From positions 7,466,843-7,530,842 of the forward strand of contig NC_092044.1 of the NCBI RefSeq assembly GCF_003086295.3: a stretch of DNA of 64,000 nt, in the 5' to 3' direction. This DNA comes from Arachis hypogaea. Its lineage: Eukaryota; Streptophyta; Magnoliopsida; Fabales; Fabaceae. The translations under genes were made by a program, and so were the position numbers. Position 1 is the first letter of the stretch. Every line of letters begins with the position of its first letter. This document shows positions 13,901 to 24,803 of the stretch, piece by piece. The notes under the pieces are model-generated. The model did not search any database and was not told where the DNA came from. It saw only the letters and a program-made list of their open reading frames with translations.

Positions 13901-16900
13901 TAGAGAAAATGACTAATCGATTCTTGATTTTATGATTTTTGGATATTTAAATCTTTGAGGATTTAAAAATATATTTAAGTCTTTAATTTCTAATTTGTAC
14001 CATTTAAAAATTTTGTTCACATGTACATTTATATCAATCAGGTAAGTATAATGGGAGTCACGTTTAATTTTTTCGTTGGATTTGACAGACTTAATTAAAT
14101 ATGAGAGATCGATTTGTCCAAAATTTAAAAATGTTAAAAATTTAAATATATTTTTAAATCCTCAAAAATTTAAATATTTATAGATCAAAAGGTAAATTGC
14201 CGATTTATCTTTTTCTCAATTTAAAAAAAATATAGACAAAAAAAGATAAATATAGGCAAAAGATTTGTATATTATGAAAAACTATCATAAATGTAGGTTT
14301 ACAAATCTTTTATTTTTGTTGAACAGTGATGATATTTTGAATTTTTTTTTTAATATTGATTTGAACAGTGAGTAAATCTGCATGGATGACTGATGTAGAA
14401 TTTGCGAGAGAAATTCTTGCTGGCGTAAATCCTGGTTTAATTCGTTGCCTTCAAGTAAGAATTAATTAAGTAGTGATTAATATTTATGAAGCTATGATAA
14501 TCTAGGATGTTTATATAATAATTTAGAATTTATTTCGTGAAACTTGGTTGGAAATTTTTTTAACATAATTATTATTCATTAAAAATATTTTCGAAATTCA
14601 TTGCAGGAGTTTCCTCCAAAAAGTAAGCTAGACAGCGGAGTCTATGGTGATCATACAAGTACAATAACCAAGGAGCAAATAGAGCCCAATTTAGATGGGC
14701 TCACCATAGATGAGGTATTTTAGAATTTGAGTTCAATAATATAAAATGTTAATCAATTTGAATTGGTCGAGTGATCAACTGACTTATTTGCTTAAGTAAG
14801 TGTTTGAAGTTCGAATTCCACAATAATTCATTGGACAACGACAAATTTTTAAATAGAGCTCAAATCTGCGACAAATTAATCCTTGTATAAACTCTCTGAA
14901 ACTTTAGGTTCATACAGGCTTCTTATCCTAAATTTCTAAAATGTATAATTTGATTTTTGAAGTTAAATTGTACAAAACAAAAGGACCTTATATTAATCTC
15001 CTTTTTTTTTTCTAAAAAGAAAGAAAACTATTGCTTCTTGTGAAATGGAAAATCTAAAACCTTATATTAATCTAATTGTATTGGAATAATAAATTAAATA
15101 GTTAAATAAAGTAATTGGGTGGGTAAATTGCATTGAATTGCAGGCAATCCAGCAAAAGAAGGTGTTCATATTAGATGATCATGATGCAATATTTCCATAT
15201 TTAAGGAGAATAAACTCAACTAATTCAAAGGCATATGCTACTAGAACCATCCTTTATTTGAAGAGTGATGGAACTTTGAAGCCCCTTGCAATTGAGTTAA
15301 GTTTGCCACACCCTGAAGGAGACCAATATGGTGCCATTAGTAAAGTCTACTTGCCTGCAATTGAAGGTGTTCAAAGTTACATTTGGCTTCTTGCCAAAGC
15401 TTATGTCATCGTCAATGATTCAAACGTTCATCAACTTATCAGCCACTGGTACATACTTTTTTTTCACTTATAAATATATTAATTTTTGCTTTGCTTTTAC
15501 ATTAAGACTTTTTATCCTAATCATATATAAGGACTAATTTAAAAGTAGTGTATCCATATCTGTTATTCTAAAAGACTTTATTAGTATTTTTTTCTTTAGC
15601 ATTAATCTGTCCGAAATATAAATCTTAGCATTAATGTAAGTTTAATGTTTTTGATAGGTTAAACACTCATGCAGTTGTGGAGCCATTCGTGATAGCAAGT
15701 AACAGGCAGCTTAGTGTGCTTCACCCAATTTACAAGCTTCTATTTCCACATTATCGTGACACTATGAATATAAATGCTCTTGCCCGTAATCAACTTATCA
15801 ATGCAGGTGGCATTATTGAACAAACTTTCTTGCCTTCGAAGTATGCCATGGAAATGTCTTCCATCATTTATAAAGATTGGGTTTTTACAGATCAAGCTCT
15901 CCCTTCTGATCTTATCAAGAGGTAACAATAATCCATGCTTTTGTTGAAGTTCTTAGTACTACCAATTACTATTAAAATGGATATACTATGTAAGCTAAAC
16001 TATGAGGTGAATTCTAGTATAATTATACTATGGTAGTTATGGTAACTATGCAAGTATTATTAAAATTAAAGTCATATTTTTTTATATTTTAATAAATTTT
16101 TTTTAAGTAACACTTATTTTTTTAAAAAAACGTTGTTTAACAATAGAAAAACATTATTTTAATTTTAACCACACTTTTTAAAACACTATAATTATAGTAA
16201 TTACTATAACATAGTCATACTAAAATGATCCAAACTATTAATAGTTACCTTTATGATGTGAAATAAAATTATTTTTATTTATTTATTAGATATATTTTAA
16301 TTAAAGTTGAAAAAAAAAGCCTATAAATGCAATTATTATAAATACATGTTCTCGTGAATTCAATGACTATGAATACATTATTTATATCTAATTTAGAGTA
16401 AAGTGATAATTAGGTCTTTGAAAATTTTGACTTCAAATTAATTAGTTCCTAAAAAAAGTATTAATTTAATCCTTGAAGATAGCAAATGGTGGACACATGA
16501 TGTCCTTCTTTCAATTCATCAACTAAAATTTAACGGTGGTGTTTATATGTATTATTAATTTCTCTTATATGTTTATTTATGAAAGACAGTCACGTAGATA
16601 ATAATTTTTAGAGTAAAATTTCACTTATTTTGATAGGATTGTGATAAATAAAAAGCCTTTTATAAAAGGTATATGAAAACTCAAAAAATAATAAATGTTT
16701 CACTATCTAAAATTACATCATTTTCATGTTCATTTGATAGTAACAAGACATGCATCACTATAAATATCAAAATACATGAACATACATGTTTACCTTTTGC
16801 TATCTTGGAGAACCTAATTAATATTTTTTTTTCTTTAAAGATTAATTAGTCAAAATTCAACATCTTCAAAAATTTAATTGTCACTTTACTCTATAATTTA

Positions 16901-17765
16901 TGAGACATATTTAATCCTTAACTATTTAAATCAATTCAATAACATTTTCACCTTCTCATATAAATATACATATGTGTGTGTCTTTGAGATTTTACAATAA
17001 TAATTCAGAGGAATGGCGATTGCGGATGCAAGTTCCCCGAACGGTGTTCGTCTTGTGATAGAGGATTATCCTTACGCCATGGACGGACTAGAAATCTGGG
17101 GAGCCATTAACACATGGGTCCAGGACTACGTTTCTTTATACTACACCTCAGACGACACAGTCAAGGGAGACCTCGAACTCCAACAATGGTGGAAAGAGCT
17201 TGTAGAGGTTGGTCATGGAGACAAGAAAGACGAGCCATGGTGGCCTAAGATGCAAACTCTCCAAGACCTAATTCAAACTTGCACCACACTCATATGGACC
17301 GCTTCGGCGCTTCACGCTTCCGTTAACTTCGGTCAGTATCCGTACGGCGGTTTCATCCTAAACCGACCAACTCTGAGTCGCAGGTTCATGCCGGAAGAGG
17401 GAAGTCCCGAGTACGATGAGCTTGTCACAAACCCTGAACGGGCTTACTTAAGAACGGTTACACCAAAGTTTCAAACTCTGATTGATCTTTCAGTTATTGA
17501 GATTTTGTCAAGGCATGCTTCTGATGAATACTACCTTGGTAACAGAGATAGTGCTGAGTTTTGGACCTCTGATGTTTATGCTTTAGAAGCTTTTAAGAAG
17601 TTTGGGAACAAGTTGGCGGAAATTGAAGGAATTCTGATTCAAAGGAACAATGATGTGAGTTTGAGAAACAGAGTTGGACCTGTTACTATGCCTTATACTC
17701 TGCTTTATCCTACAAGTGAAGCTGGGTTAACTTTCAGGGGAATTCCTAATAGTATCTCTATCTAG
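10264..17765 (+). CDS. LOX: cytosolic-type lipoxygenase, nine exons, 855 aa
   Basis: Exons: 10264-10459, 11363-11652, 12592-12832, 13543-13863, 14369-14454, 14607-14714, 15144-15448, 15658-15921, 17009-17765. All introns are GT-AG and the phases join to 856 codons including stop. Lipoxygenases add dioxygen to linoleic and linolenic acid to give hydroperoxides for oxylipin synthesis. An N-terminal PLAT/beta-barrel domain (to about residue 165) precedes the catalytic domain. Iron ligands are present: His515 and His520 (HWLNTH), His706 and Asn710 (HASVN), and C-terminal Ile855 (SISI). Ala558 in the NALAR motif is the residue linked to S-stereospecificity. The Thr572-Phe573 pair matches soybean LOX-1 (13-type) rather than the Thr-Val usual in 9-LOXs. 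The start gives no transit peptide, so a cytosolic enzyme is expected. Length fits the family (about 860 aa). Introns hold several MITEs and a SINE. Confidence 0.95.
10868..10913. repeat. (ATT)n microsatellite in lipoxygenase intron 1
   Basis: About 15 ATT units lie in the first intron of the lipoxygenase. Useful as a length-polymorphic marker; no function is implied. Confidence 0.9.
11942..12268. mobile_element. MITE in lipoxygenase intron 2 (same family as 28461)
   Basis: Left arm and reverse-complemented right arm align over about 150 bases (aaattttcaattaagtcc against aaatttttaattaggttt, and gattttgtaattaagtctct against gattttgtaactaagtttct). The same arms form the element at 28461-28824, so this is a dispersed family. 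The left terminus seems to have lost about 25 bases relative to that copy. No target duplication is visible. Confidence 0.7.
13062..13419. mobile_element. MITE in lipoxygenase intron 3, Mutator-like ends
   Basis: Terminal inverted repeats of about 150 bases: the left starts gaataaagtatattttttt, and the reverse-complemented right starts gagtaaatatattttttt. Both continue into a shared aaattttattttgttttaat-type stretch and an acgtcaaatatattc / attaaatatattt stretch. The same arms bound the 1.7-kb element at 54273-55957, so this is probably its internally deleted relative. Flanking 9-mers match about 7 of 9, weak support for a Mutator-type target duplication. Confidence 0.7.
14757..14887 (+). mobile_element. 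tRNA-derived SINE copy in lipoxygenase intron 6
   Basis: An A-box-like ttggtcgagtg near 14763 and a B-box-like agttcgaattcc near 14808 are spaced as in a polymerase III promoter. The body (caacgacaaa...aaatagagctc...gacaaattaatccttg) is collinear with the better preserved copy at 56156-56325. It is diverged and probably inactive. Confidence 0.65.
16396..16891. mobile_element. MITE in lipoxygenase intron 8, Mutator-like
   Basis: The left end starts gagtaaagtgataattaggt; the reverse-complemented right end starts gagtaaagtgacaattaaat. The arms pair for about 95 bases and end in aagatagcaaa on both sides. Flanking 9-mers are tctaattta (16387-16395) and tataattta (16892-16900), 8 of 9 identical, which fits a Mutator-type target duplication. 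No coding sequence. Confidence 0.75.
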
Positions 17766-17834
17766 AATTAGAGATAACATTGTTTGATTTGTACGTTAAG
17801 TGTTGTTACTTAGCTTTCAATCATATGTAGTATA

Positions 17835-17840
17835 AATAAA
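17835..17840 (+). terminator. lipoxygenase polyadenylation signal candidate
   Basis: AATAAA lies 70 bases after the stop codon; a second AATAAA is at 18068-18073. Either could serve the lipoxygenase transcript. Plant signals are loose, so this is only a candidate. Confidence 0.4.
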
Positions 17841-18151
17841 TTGTGTGTGAAAGACTTTTGCTAAAAATTAGGTATAGTGGTAACAAAATTAATAATTTCT
17901 TTGTGTAATATGTATAAAGTGAGTTCTCTGGTGGCATAGGTATTGGTGGTTAAGTATGGCTATGATTTGACTGGCCAATAGCATTCTTACATGTGGTGTA
18001 TGAGGTAATCACTAGAAGTGTTAATCATTTGGTTGAGTGAGTATGTGTTTGACATTATTGTAATGTCAATAAAATAAAATTATTTACCAAAAAATAATGT
18101 TTGTGATGTGAGTTATTGGGTTGCTTATCAAAAGAGAACTTTGTATTATAA

Positions 18152-18154
<3 letters not shown>

Positions 18155-18206
<52 letters not shown>
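18155..18206. repeat. (ATT)n microsatellite
   Basis: About 17 ATT units downstream of the lipoxygenase gene. Confidence 0.9.
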
Positions 18207-18445
18207 GAATAATCAAAGTAAATAATTATTAGTTAAAAAATAATCCAATCATTCATACTCAGCTCATTTATTTATATTATTCTTTTTTTAAAATAATCCA
18301 AATCTTTTGCATTAATTTAAATATGTTTTTAGAATTATTTATTTGATTATAAGTTTTATAAATTTAATTTAATATTTTATTAATTAAACTATCACTAATT
18401 CTTTTATATGCTAAAACTATGAGATTTAAACGGATGTATTTTGTC

Positions 18446-18447
<2 letters not shown>

Positions 18448-18520
<73 letters not shown>
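18448..18520. repeat. (TA)n microsatellite
   Basis: An uninterrupted TA run of about 73 bases between the lipoxygenase and the Harbinger element. The surrounding 18210-19316 is AT-rich with nothing else recognised. Confidence 0.95.
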
Positions 18521-18522
<2 letters not shown>

Positions 18523-19599
18523 TTTTTTTGTGATTTATTCTTAATTGCTTAATTCTTGCTATAATATGTCATATTATATAAGAATGTGATATCCATCGTA
18601 GTAATTCAATTAATAATAATTCATTTAAATTAAAAAATCTAAAAAGCATATATGATATAAAATAGGTGAATTTTTATGTATGTTAACTTTAATATAAAAA
18701 TAAACTTGTCTAATTAAATTAATTTAAAGATCAAAGTGTTTAAAAAAGTAAAGACAAAAAACATAATATAAATAGAAAAATAAAAAATAAAAAATAGACA
18801 AAAAAATATAGGTGGTGCATATTTTAAACTAAAATGAATGAAAGCCAAAAGATATGAAAATTTAGAATAATTATTAATATTATTTTCTATTATAATAATA
18901 TATGTAGATTATAATTAGTGTCTGATAAGTTATCAGAAGTGGATGTTAACTATAATCCGCTTAAAATACGCTAAATATGGATAAATTAATTCGACATTCA
19001 TTAAAAATTAAAGTTAAGCTAATAAAATTACTAAATGATTTAATAAGTAAATTTAATTAGTATTTTGTACAATTTTAATAAATTAATGTGAGGACAGTTA
19101 TGTTTTGTTCGGACAATTTATGGAATGGATAAATTTATATTTATATTATACTATTAATTTTATAACGAAAATGATTTATATAACATTTTGGCGTTGTAAT
19201 TAAAATAAATTTTTTTTCTTAAAAAATTAAGGAGCGATCTCATTTTAATTTCTCTTTTGATGTTTATCTTTATCTATTTTATATCTAATATCTTATTTAT
19301 CATTATTCATTAGTAAGAGCATCTTTAATGGGTGATTCCCATTCAATTTTTTCTTGACACATTGTGGAGTTTACCGTTGGAGAAGCAGAGAGATGAGTTT
19401 TCCTCATAGAGTTCAAGATGAAAACATCCCTACTTAGAAGGACTCCAGTATAACCAATAGCAAGTTACCTTTTAAATAAATATATATAAAATCAAAAGTA
19501 AATAAATAATTATATTAAATAATTAAATTATAATAAATAATTATATTAAATAATTAAATAAAATTAAATTTAATAATAATTATAATAATTAATTAAATT

Positions 19600-19850
19600 A
19601 AATAATTATTTAAATAATAATTAATTAAGTAATTAAATTATAATTAATTTATTAATAATTATAATAATTAATTAGATTAAATAATTATTTATTTATTTAT
19701 TTAATAATTTATATTAATTATTTAAATAATAATTAATTAAGTAATTAAATTATAATTAATTTATTAATAATTATAATAATTAATTAGATTAAATAATTAA
19801 TTATTTATTTATTTAATAATTTATATTAATTATTTATATAATAATTAACA
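19600..19850. repeat. AT-only tandem repeat, period about 112 bp
   Basis: The segment starting ttaattaagtaattaaatta at 19621 recurs at 19733 with almost no change and continues collinearly. This gives two copies of a roughly 112-bp unit made nearly entirely of A and T, inside the left part of the Harbinger element. Confidence 0.75.
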
Positions 19851-20094
19851 TTAAATATTATTTATATTTATATTATTATATTAAATTAGCCGTTTTAAAA
19901 CTAGCCATTGTAAAATTAGCTGTTACAAAACTAGCCGTTATTATGTTACCGTTATTATTAATAAATTAATATTTTGTTACTCTATATATATCACTTAGAT
20001 ACAATTCTATTCTCACACTATCTACTACTCTTCTTTATCTTCTTCCAAGTTAACGAAATCAAAGTTCTGCTACTATTATTTTTTGTTCGAAAAA

Positions 20095-21131
20095 ATGGAT
20101 CCAAACCAACTCAACTCTTTCTTCAATTACTTACAAAACTTTCCTCAAATTCCAAATACACAACAATCTCAAACCTCAAACTCTCAAGTTCCAAATCAAA
20201 ACTTCACACTACCAAATTCATTTCAAAATCCAAATCCACAAAATATTTCTAATTTCAATTTTCAAACTCCTTATAATAATCAGTTTTCTATATTCCAACT
20301 GCAAAATCAAAATTCACAAACACCCCATTTTCCATTTTCGTCCATATTTAACCCCTCTATCGAAAATGTTACTCCAACTTCCTTGCCGTTTCCAACTCAA
20401 TTCAGTGCATCAAGACATAACTCATCTGGTGTTGGTGGCTCTTCTAACCCATCATCTCAGACTCCTATACAATATAGTCCAAATTTGCAATATTCAGATT
20501 TTGCCAACTCTCGTGGATTAGATGCTATCGACCTTAATGATGATGATATTGAAGATCGGAGGCAAGATAGTATTCAACACTGGCATTGGAAAGAGAATGA
20601 GATGCTGATCACTGGATGGTTAAATGTTTCAACTGACCCTGTAGTTGGTACCGATCAAAAAGGGGAAACATTTTGGAGTCAAATTCATAGCTACTGTATA
20701 GAATTTTGCACCGACATGACAAGGGGGTAGTTGCATGTAAGAAACGATGGTATAAGATCAACAAGACTGTTGCACAATTTGCTGGTTGCTACGATCAAGC
20801 TAGTCAAAACATAAGGAGTGGTTCGAACGCTGATGATATAAAGGAGTTGGCTTATAAACTTTATTCCACAAATTATGGTCAAAAGTTTACTTTTGAGAGG
20901 CATTGGAACATGCTTCGATTGGAGTAAAAATGGAGAAGCCAACTACCTACACAGAGTGGCGGCTCAAAGAGAACCAAGGTTAGTGCACCTGGAACATACT
21001 CATCCTCATCAAACTCAGAAACACCGTTGGCTGACGAACCCGGTGTGGACTCTCCCGTTCGCCCACAAGGATCAAAGAAGAGCAAGCGAAGAGGTAAGGG
21101 AAAAGAAGACGGCAAGATAACACACTTATAG
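20095..21131 (+). pseudogene. Harbinger ORF1 protein (Myb/trihelix-like), broken
   Basis: Starting at MDPNQLNSF, the protein has a long Asn/Gln/Ser/Pro-rich leader. A DNA-binding stretch follows (WKENEMLITGWLNVSTDP ... WSQIHSYC ... CKKRWYKINKTVAQF), typical of the Myb/SANT-like ORF1 partner that PIF/Harbinger transposases need for nuclear import and end binding. A lysine/arginine-rich tail (near 21080-21120) may act in nuclear targeting. Lesions: a one-base frameshift in a run of G near 20718, and an in-frame TAA near 20925, where family members have Gln in LRLEQKW. The frame otherwise stays open to the stop at 21129-21131. Such proteins are often mislabelled glutathione S-transferase T3-like in plants. 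No function is expected. Confidence 0.8.
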
Positions 21132-22958
21132 ATAATTGGATCGATGAGTATTTACTCGAAGATTCAGAAGAAGAAGATATCGACAGAAGCTCTATCCCAG
21201 TTACTCGTAGATGGATCAACAGAGATCGAGAAGCAGGACATGATCGCCTTTTCCAAGATTACTTTGCAGATGAACCGGTGTATAATGCTGACAATTTTCG
21301 ATGGAGATTTCGAATGAGAAGAGATGTGTTCCTTCGGATAGTAGACGCTCTCTCAAACGTCTATCCGTATTTCCAATAGAGGGTTGATGCAACTGGAAGA
21401 AGAGGCTTGTCGCCACTTCAGAAATGTACCGCTGCGATACGGATGTTAGCATATGGCGTAGCAGCTAGGGGTGGAAAAAGGTCAGGCGGCCTATCAGGGG
21501 CCTGCAGCCTGGCCTGTGTTTCGCCTGGCCTGACCTGGCCTGTTATAAAATAGGTACAGGCCCAGGTTCTTTTAAAAGCCTTAATACATTAATAGGCCAG
21601 GCCCAGGCTTACTAATTAGCCTTATAGGCCTGTCAGGCCTGCCTGGACCTGTTAAAATATAATTAAATATATAAATAATTATTTATTATTAATAAAATTA
21701 TGAGATATTTTAAATTTATTATATTTTATTATAAATATTTTTGTATATTTTAAATATGTTAGAAGTTTAAAATTTTTTATAAATATTAAATATATGACAT
21801 ATTACATATAACTATTTTTAATAAAAAATAAATTTTTAAATAATATTTTTATTTTTCTAAAAAAAATTATCAGACCTTTTAACAGGCTTCAGGTCAGGCC
21901 AGGCTGAATAACAGGCCAAGCCTAGTACTTTATAAAGAGCCTATAACAGGCTGCAGGCCAGGCTCAAGCCAATCAACTGTATGACAGGTCAGGCCTGTTA
22001 AGAGCAAAGCCTGGCCTGGCCTGGCCTGTTTCCACCTCTAATAGTAGCTGATGCTGTTGATGATTATGTGCGCATAGGCGAGAGCACTACAATTGAATGC
22101 TTGGAAAAATTTGTTGAAGGTGTCATTTCCGTGTTCCAAGATGAATACTTGCGAAAATCCAATCCAAATGACATACAACGCCTGCTACAAATGGCGGAGG
22201 ATCGTGGATTTCCTGGCATGTTGGGTAGCATTGACTGCATGCATTGACAATGAAAAAATTGTCCAAAGACGTGGAAAGGTATGTACATAAGTGGTTATCG
22301 TGGGGTTGTAACCATAGTACTTGAGGTTGTAGCATCTTCAGACCTTTGGATATGGCATGCGTTCTTTGGAGTTTCTGGTTCAAATAATGATATCAACGTA
22401 TTAGATCGTTCTCCAGTGTTTGATGATATTCTAAATGACCGTGCTCTGGAGGTAAATTATACTATTAATGGTAATAATTATACAATGGGATACTATTTAG
22501 CAGATGGTATTTATCCTGAATGGGCCACATTTGTCAAATTAATCTCAAAGCCACAAAATGAGAAACGCAAGTTATTTGCACAATACCAAGAAGGGCAAAG
22601 AAAAGATGTGGAACGAGCATTCGGAGTGTTGCAAGCACGCTTTGCAATTATATGTGGTCCAGCTCGTTTTTGGGAAAAGAAGAAGTTTGCCAACATAATG
22701 AGAGCTTGTATTATATTGCATAATATGATTGTTGAGGATGAAAGAGACACTTATGCATGAAATTTTGCTCAAGGCTTAGAGTATGATGATGTTGAAAATG
22801 GCTTATCACAACCTCAGCTGGGAGAGGAAGATTTTGCACCATACCATCAATTTCTCCAAATAAATGCCCAACTTCAAAATAGGCAGCAGCATAGACAATT
22901 GAAGGAGGACTTGCTTGAACACATATGGCAATTTCACAATGCTTGTCGTCAACTTTAG
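21132..22958 (+). pseudogene. PIF/Harbinger DDE transposase, broken and split
   Basis: The reading runs from an acidic leader (DEYLLEDSEEED) through an FRWRFRMRRDVFLRI helix region to the DDE catalytic core. First Asp in GSIDCMH near 22215; second Asp in SGSNNDINVLDRSP near 22385; Glu in RKDVERAFGVLQARF near 22610. It ends at the stop at 22956-22958. Lesions: TAG after YPYFQ near 21378, a MITE inserted at 21467-22041, two TGA codons just after IDCMH (family members have Trp at both), and TGA near 22758. The nonsense codons are those expected from C-to-T or G-to-A changes. Its position directly after ORF1 is the normal autonomous-element order. It cannot encode a working enzyme. Confidence 0.85.
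21467..22041. mobile_element. hAT-type MITE rich in AGGCCTG motifs
   Basis: Ends are aggggtggaaa on the left and ttccacctcta on the right, inverted repeats typical of plant hAT MITEs. Flanking 8-mers are tagcagct (21459-21466) and tagtagct (22042-22049), 7 of 8 identical, matching hAT duplication length. Removing the insert restores the transposase frame from AYGVA to ADAVDDY. Both subterminal regions are packed with aggcctg/caggcc words in both orientations around an AT-rich core. Confidence 0.85.
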
Positions 22959-23327
22959 AGTTTAATTATGTTTTTCTTTGTATTAAGTAATTTTACAAAT
23001 TAGTTTAACCCCGAATTATCTATTGTGTATTATTGTTATATATGAATTTATTTCATATTAATATCTTTTAATAGTGAATTATTTTTAAATTTAAATATTT
23101 AAATTACATTATTAAAAAAATTAATTACATTAATTTCAAGTATTTTAATTAATTAATTAAGTGGGACCATAACAGGGATTAAAGTTAGTTCCTCCTAATG
23201 GAGAAGAGAGAGATGCTTTGAGTTCCTATTTACTGTTTATGACGCAAAAGCTGATATGGAGTTACTTTTTATGATAGGTGGGCCATAAACAAAAACTGGA
23301 ATGAGTTCTCTATTGAAGATGGTCTAA

Positions 23328-24286
23328 TTACCAAGGTTTTGAAAATCAAATTAATGAAATTAGAAGTTTAGTGATTCAAAAATTCAATTGATATTCAATT
23401 GGATATAATAAAAATTATATTCAACAAATTTACTGTTTAAAATTTAGAAGAGAAGAATTATCAATTCAATTGTAACTTTAATTATTTGTTGCTAAGAAAA
23501 AAAATTAAAATAAAAGAAAAATTATTTGAGAAATATAAAAATATTTTTAATTAAAAAGAAAAGTCATATTAAAAATATATTTTATGTATTTTATTGGTGA
23601 TTATTAATTATTTTGGGAATGAATATCATAAAATTAAATAAAAAATTTTGAAAGAAGAAAAGACATAAAAAAGATTATTTAATATGAGAATTGATGTATT
23701 ATTATCATCTAGTGTATTTAATATACATTAGAAAAATAATTTTATGTACATGTATTATACCGTACATCATACGTGTGATGTTAAAATTATAAAAAAAAAA
23801 GTTAAAAAACAAACTCATAAAAAATGTCACTTTTCACTTGAACCAAAAACTCAAATTATTATATATGAATAGATAGATAAATAGATATGAAAATTATGAC
23901 ATTTTTTTAAACAGTGACAGTACTAACAAATTTTTTTATTTTATATTTTATAAATAATAATAAAATGGCATTTAAAAATATAAAAATACAATTACACCTA
24001 ACCCCTTTTTAAGTGGTTTGTAATGGTTCATTTTCTTTTATTTAATGGGTTTGGTTATCAAAAGGAGGGTTTAATTTTTTTTTTCTATAATTTTGCACAC
24101 AATTAAATAATTTCATAAAATCAATTTTTTTGGGTCAAGTGATCAAGTTCAATGGTCACCTTATAAACACTATTATTTGGTAGACAAATTCTTTTATTGT
24201 CATTAAAGTTACTTTAAACACACTTTTATTGGACTAAATAAGAAATGACTTCTAATAATAACTTTATACATTATATGTAATAATAT
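23328..24286. other. AT-rich intergenic DNA
   Basis: Nothing recognisable on either strand between the Harbinger element and the MITE at 24287. Confidence 0.5.
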
Positions 24287-24794
24287 CAGGGAGTCAGATA
24301 AAAATATCTTTTTTTTTAAATATATTTTTTAGTAATTAAAATTTAATATATATAATCGATTAAATTATGTTATTTTTATCAAAATTAGGTCAAATAAATT
24401 AATTTAACCAAAAAAATAGTGAATCAAAATTTGAACGGTGTAAAATGACTACAATATTCTTATTATAGAAAATAATTAAAATATTCCTATTATATATTAA
24501 TTTTAAAAACTCTAAATCTTAATCCTATGACGACAGAGGAAAAAATGGCTAGAATTTAGAATTCTCAACATTAATATATATACGAGTATTTTAGTCATTT
24601 TCTATAATAAGAGTATTATAGTTATTTTTTATAAAAAAATAATATTAATTTAGACTAAATTAAGATTTGATTCACTATTTTTTTGATTAAATTAATTTGT
24701 CAGGCCTAACTTTAACAAAAATAATATGATTTATTTGATTATATATATTAAAAAATTTTAATTACTAGATAATATATTTAAAAAAAGACGCTCG
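24287..24794. mobile_element. 508-bp MITE with ~200-bp terminal inverted repeats
   Basis: The left arm and the reverse complement of the right arm align for about 200 bases, sharing for example aaatagtgaatcaaa, tagtaattaaaatt and tcttattatagaaaat. Flanking 9-mers taataatat (24278-24286) and taatattat (24795-24803) agree at 8 of 9 positions, again Mutator-like. No coding sequence. Confidence 0.7.
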
Positions 24795-24803
24795 TAATAT
24801 TAT

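Larger units (their letters stand above)
19317..23324 (+). mobile_element. 4.0-kb PIF/Harbinger element, inactivated
   Basis: The left end starts gagcatctttaatgggtgat; the reverse-complemented right end starts gaccatcttcaatagagaac. These are imperfect terminal inverted repeats flanked on both sides by the 3-bp target TAA (19314-19316 and 23325-23327), the PIF/Harbinger signature. It carries the two expected ORFs in one orientation: a Myb/trihelix-like ORF1 protein and a DDE transposase. Both carry nonsense or frameshift lesions. An hAT MITE is nested in the transposase, and an AT-only tandem repeat fills part of the left subterminal region. Confidence 0.85.
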
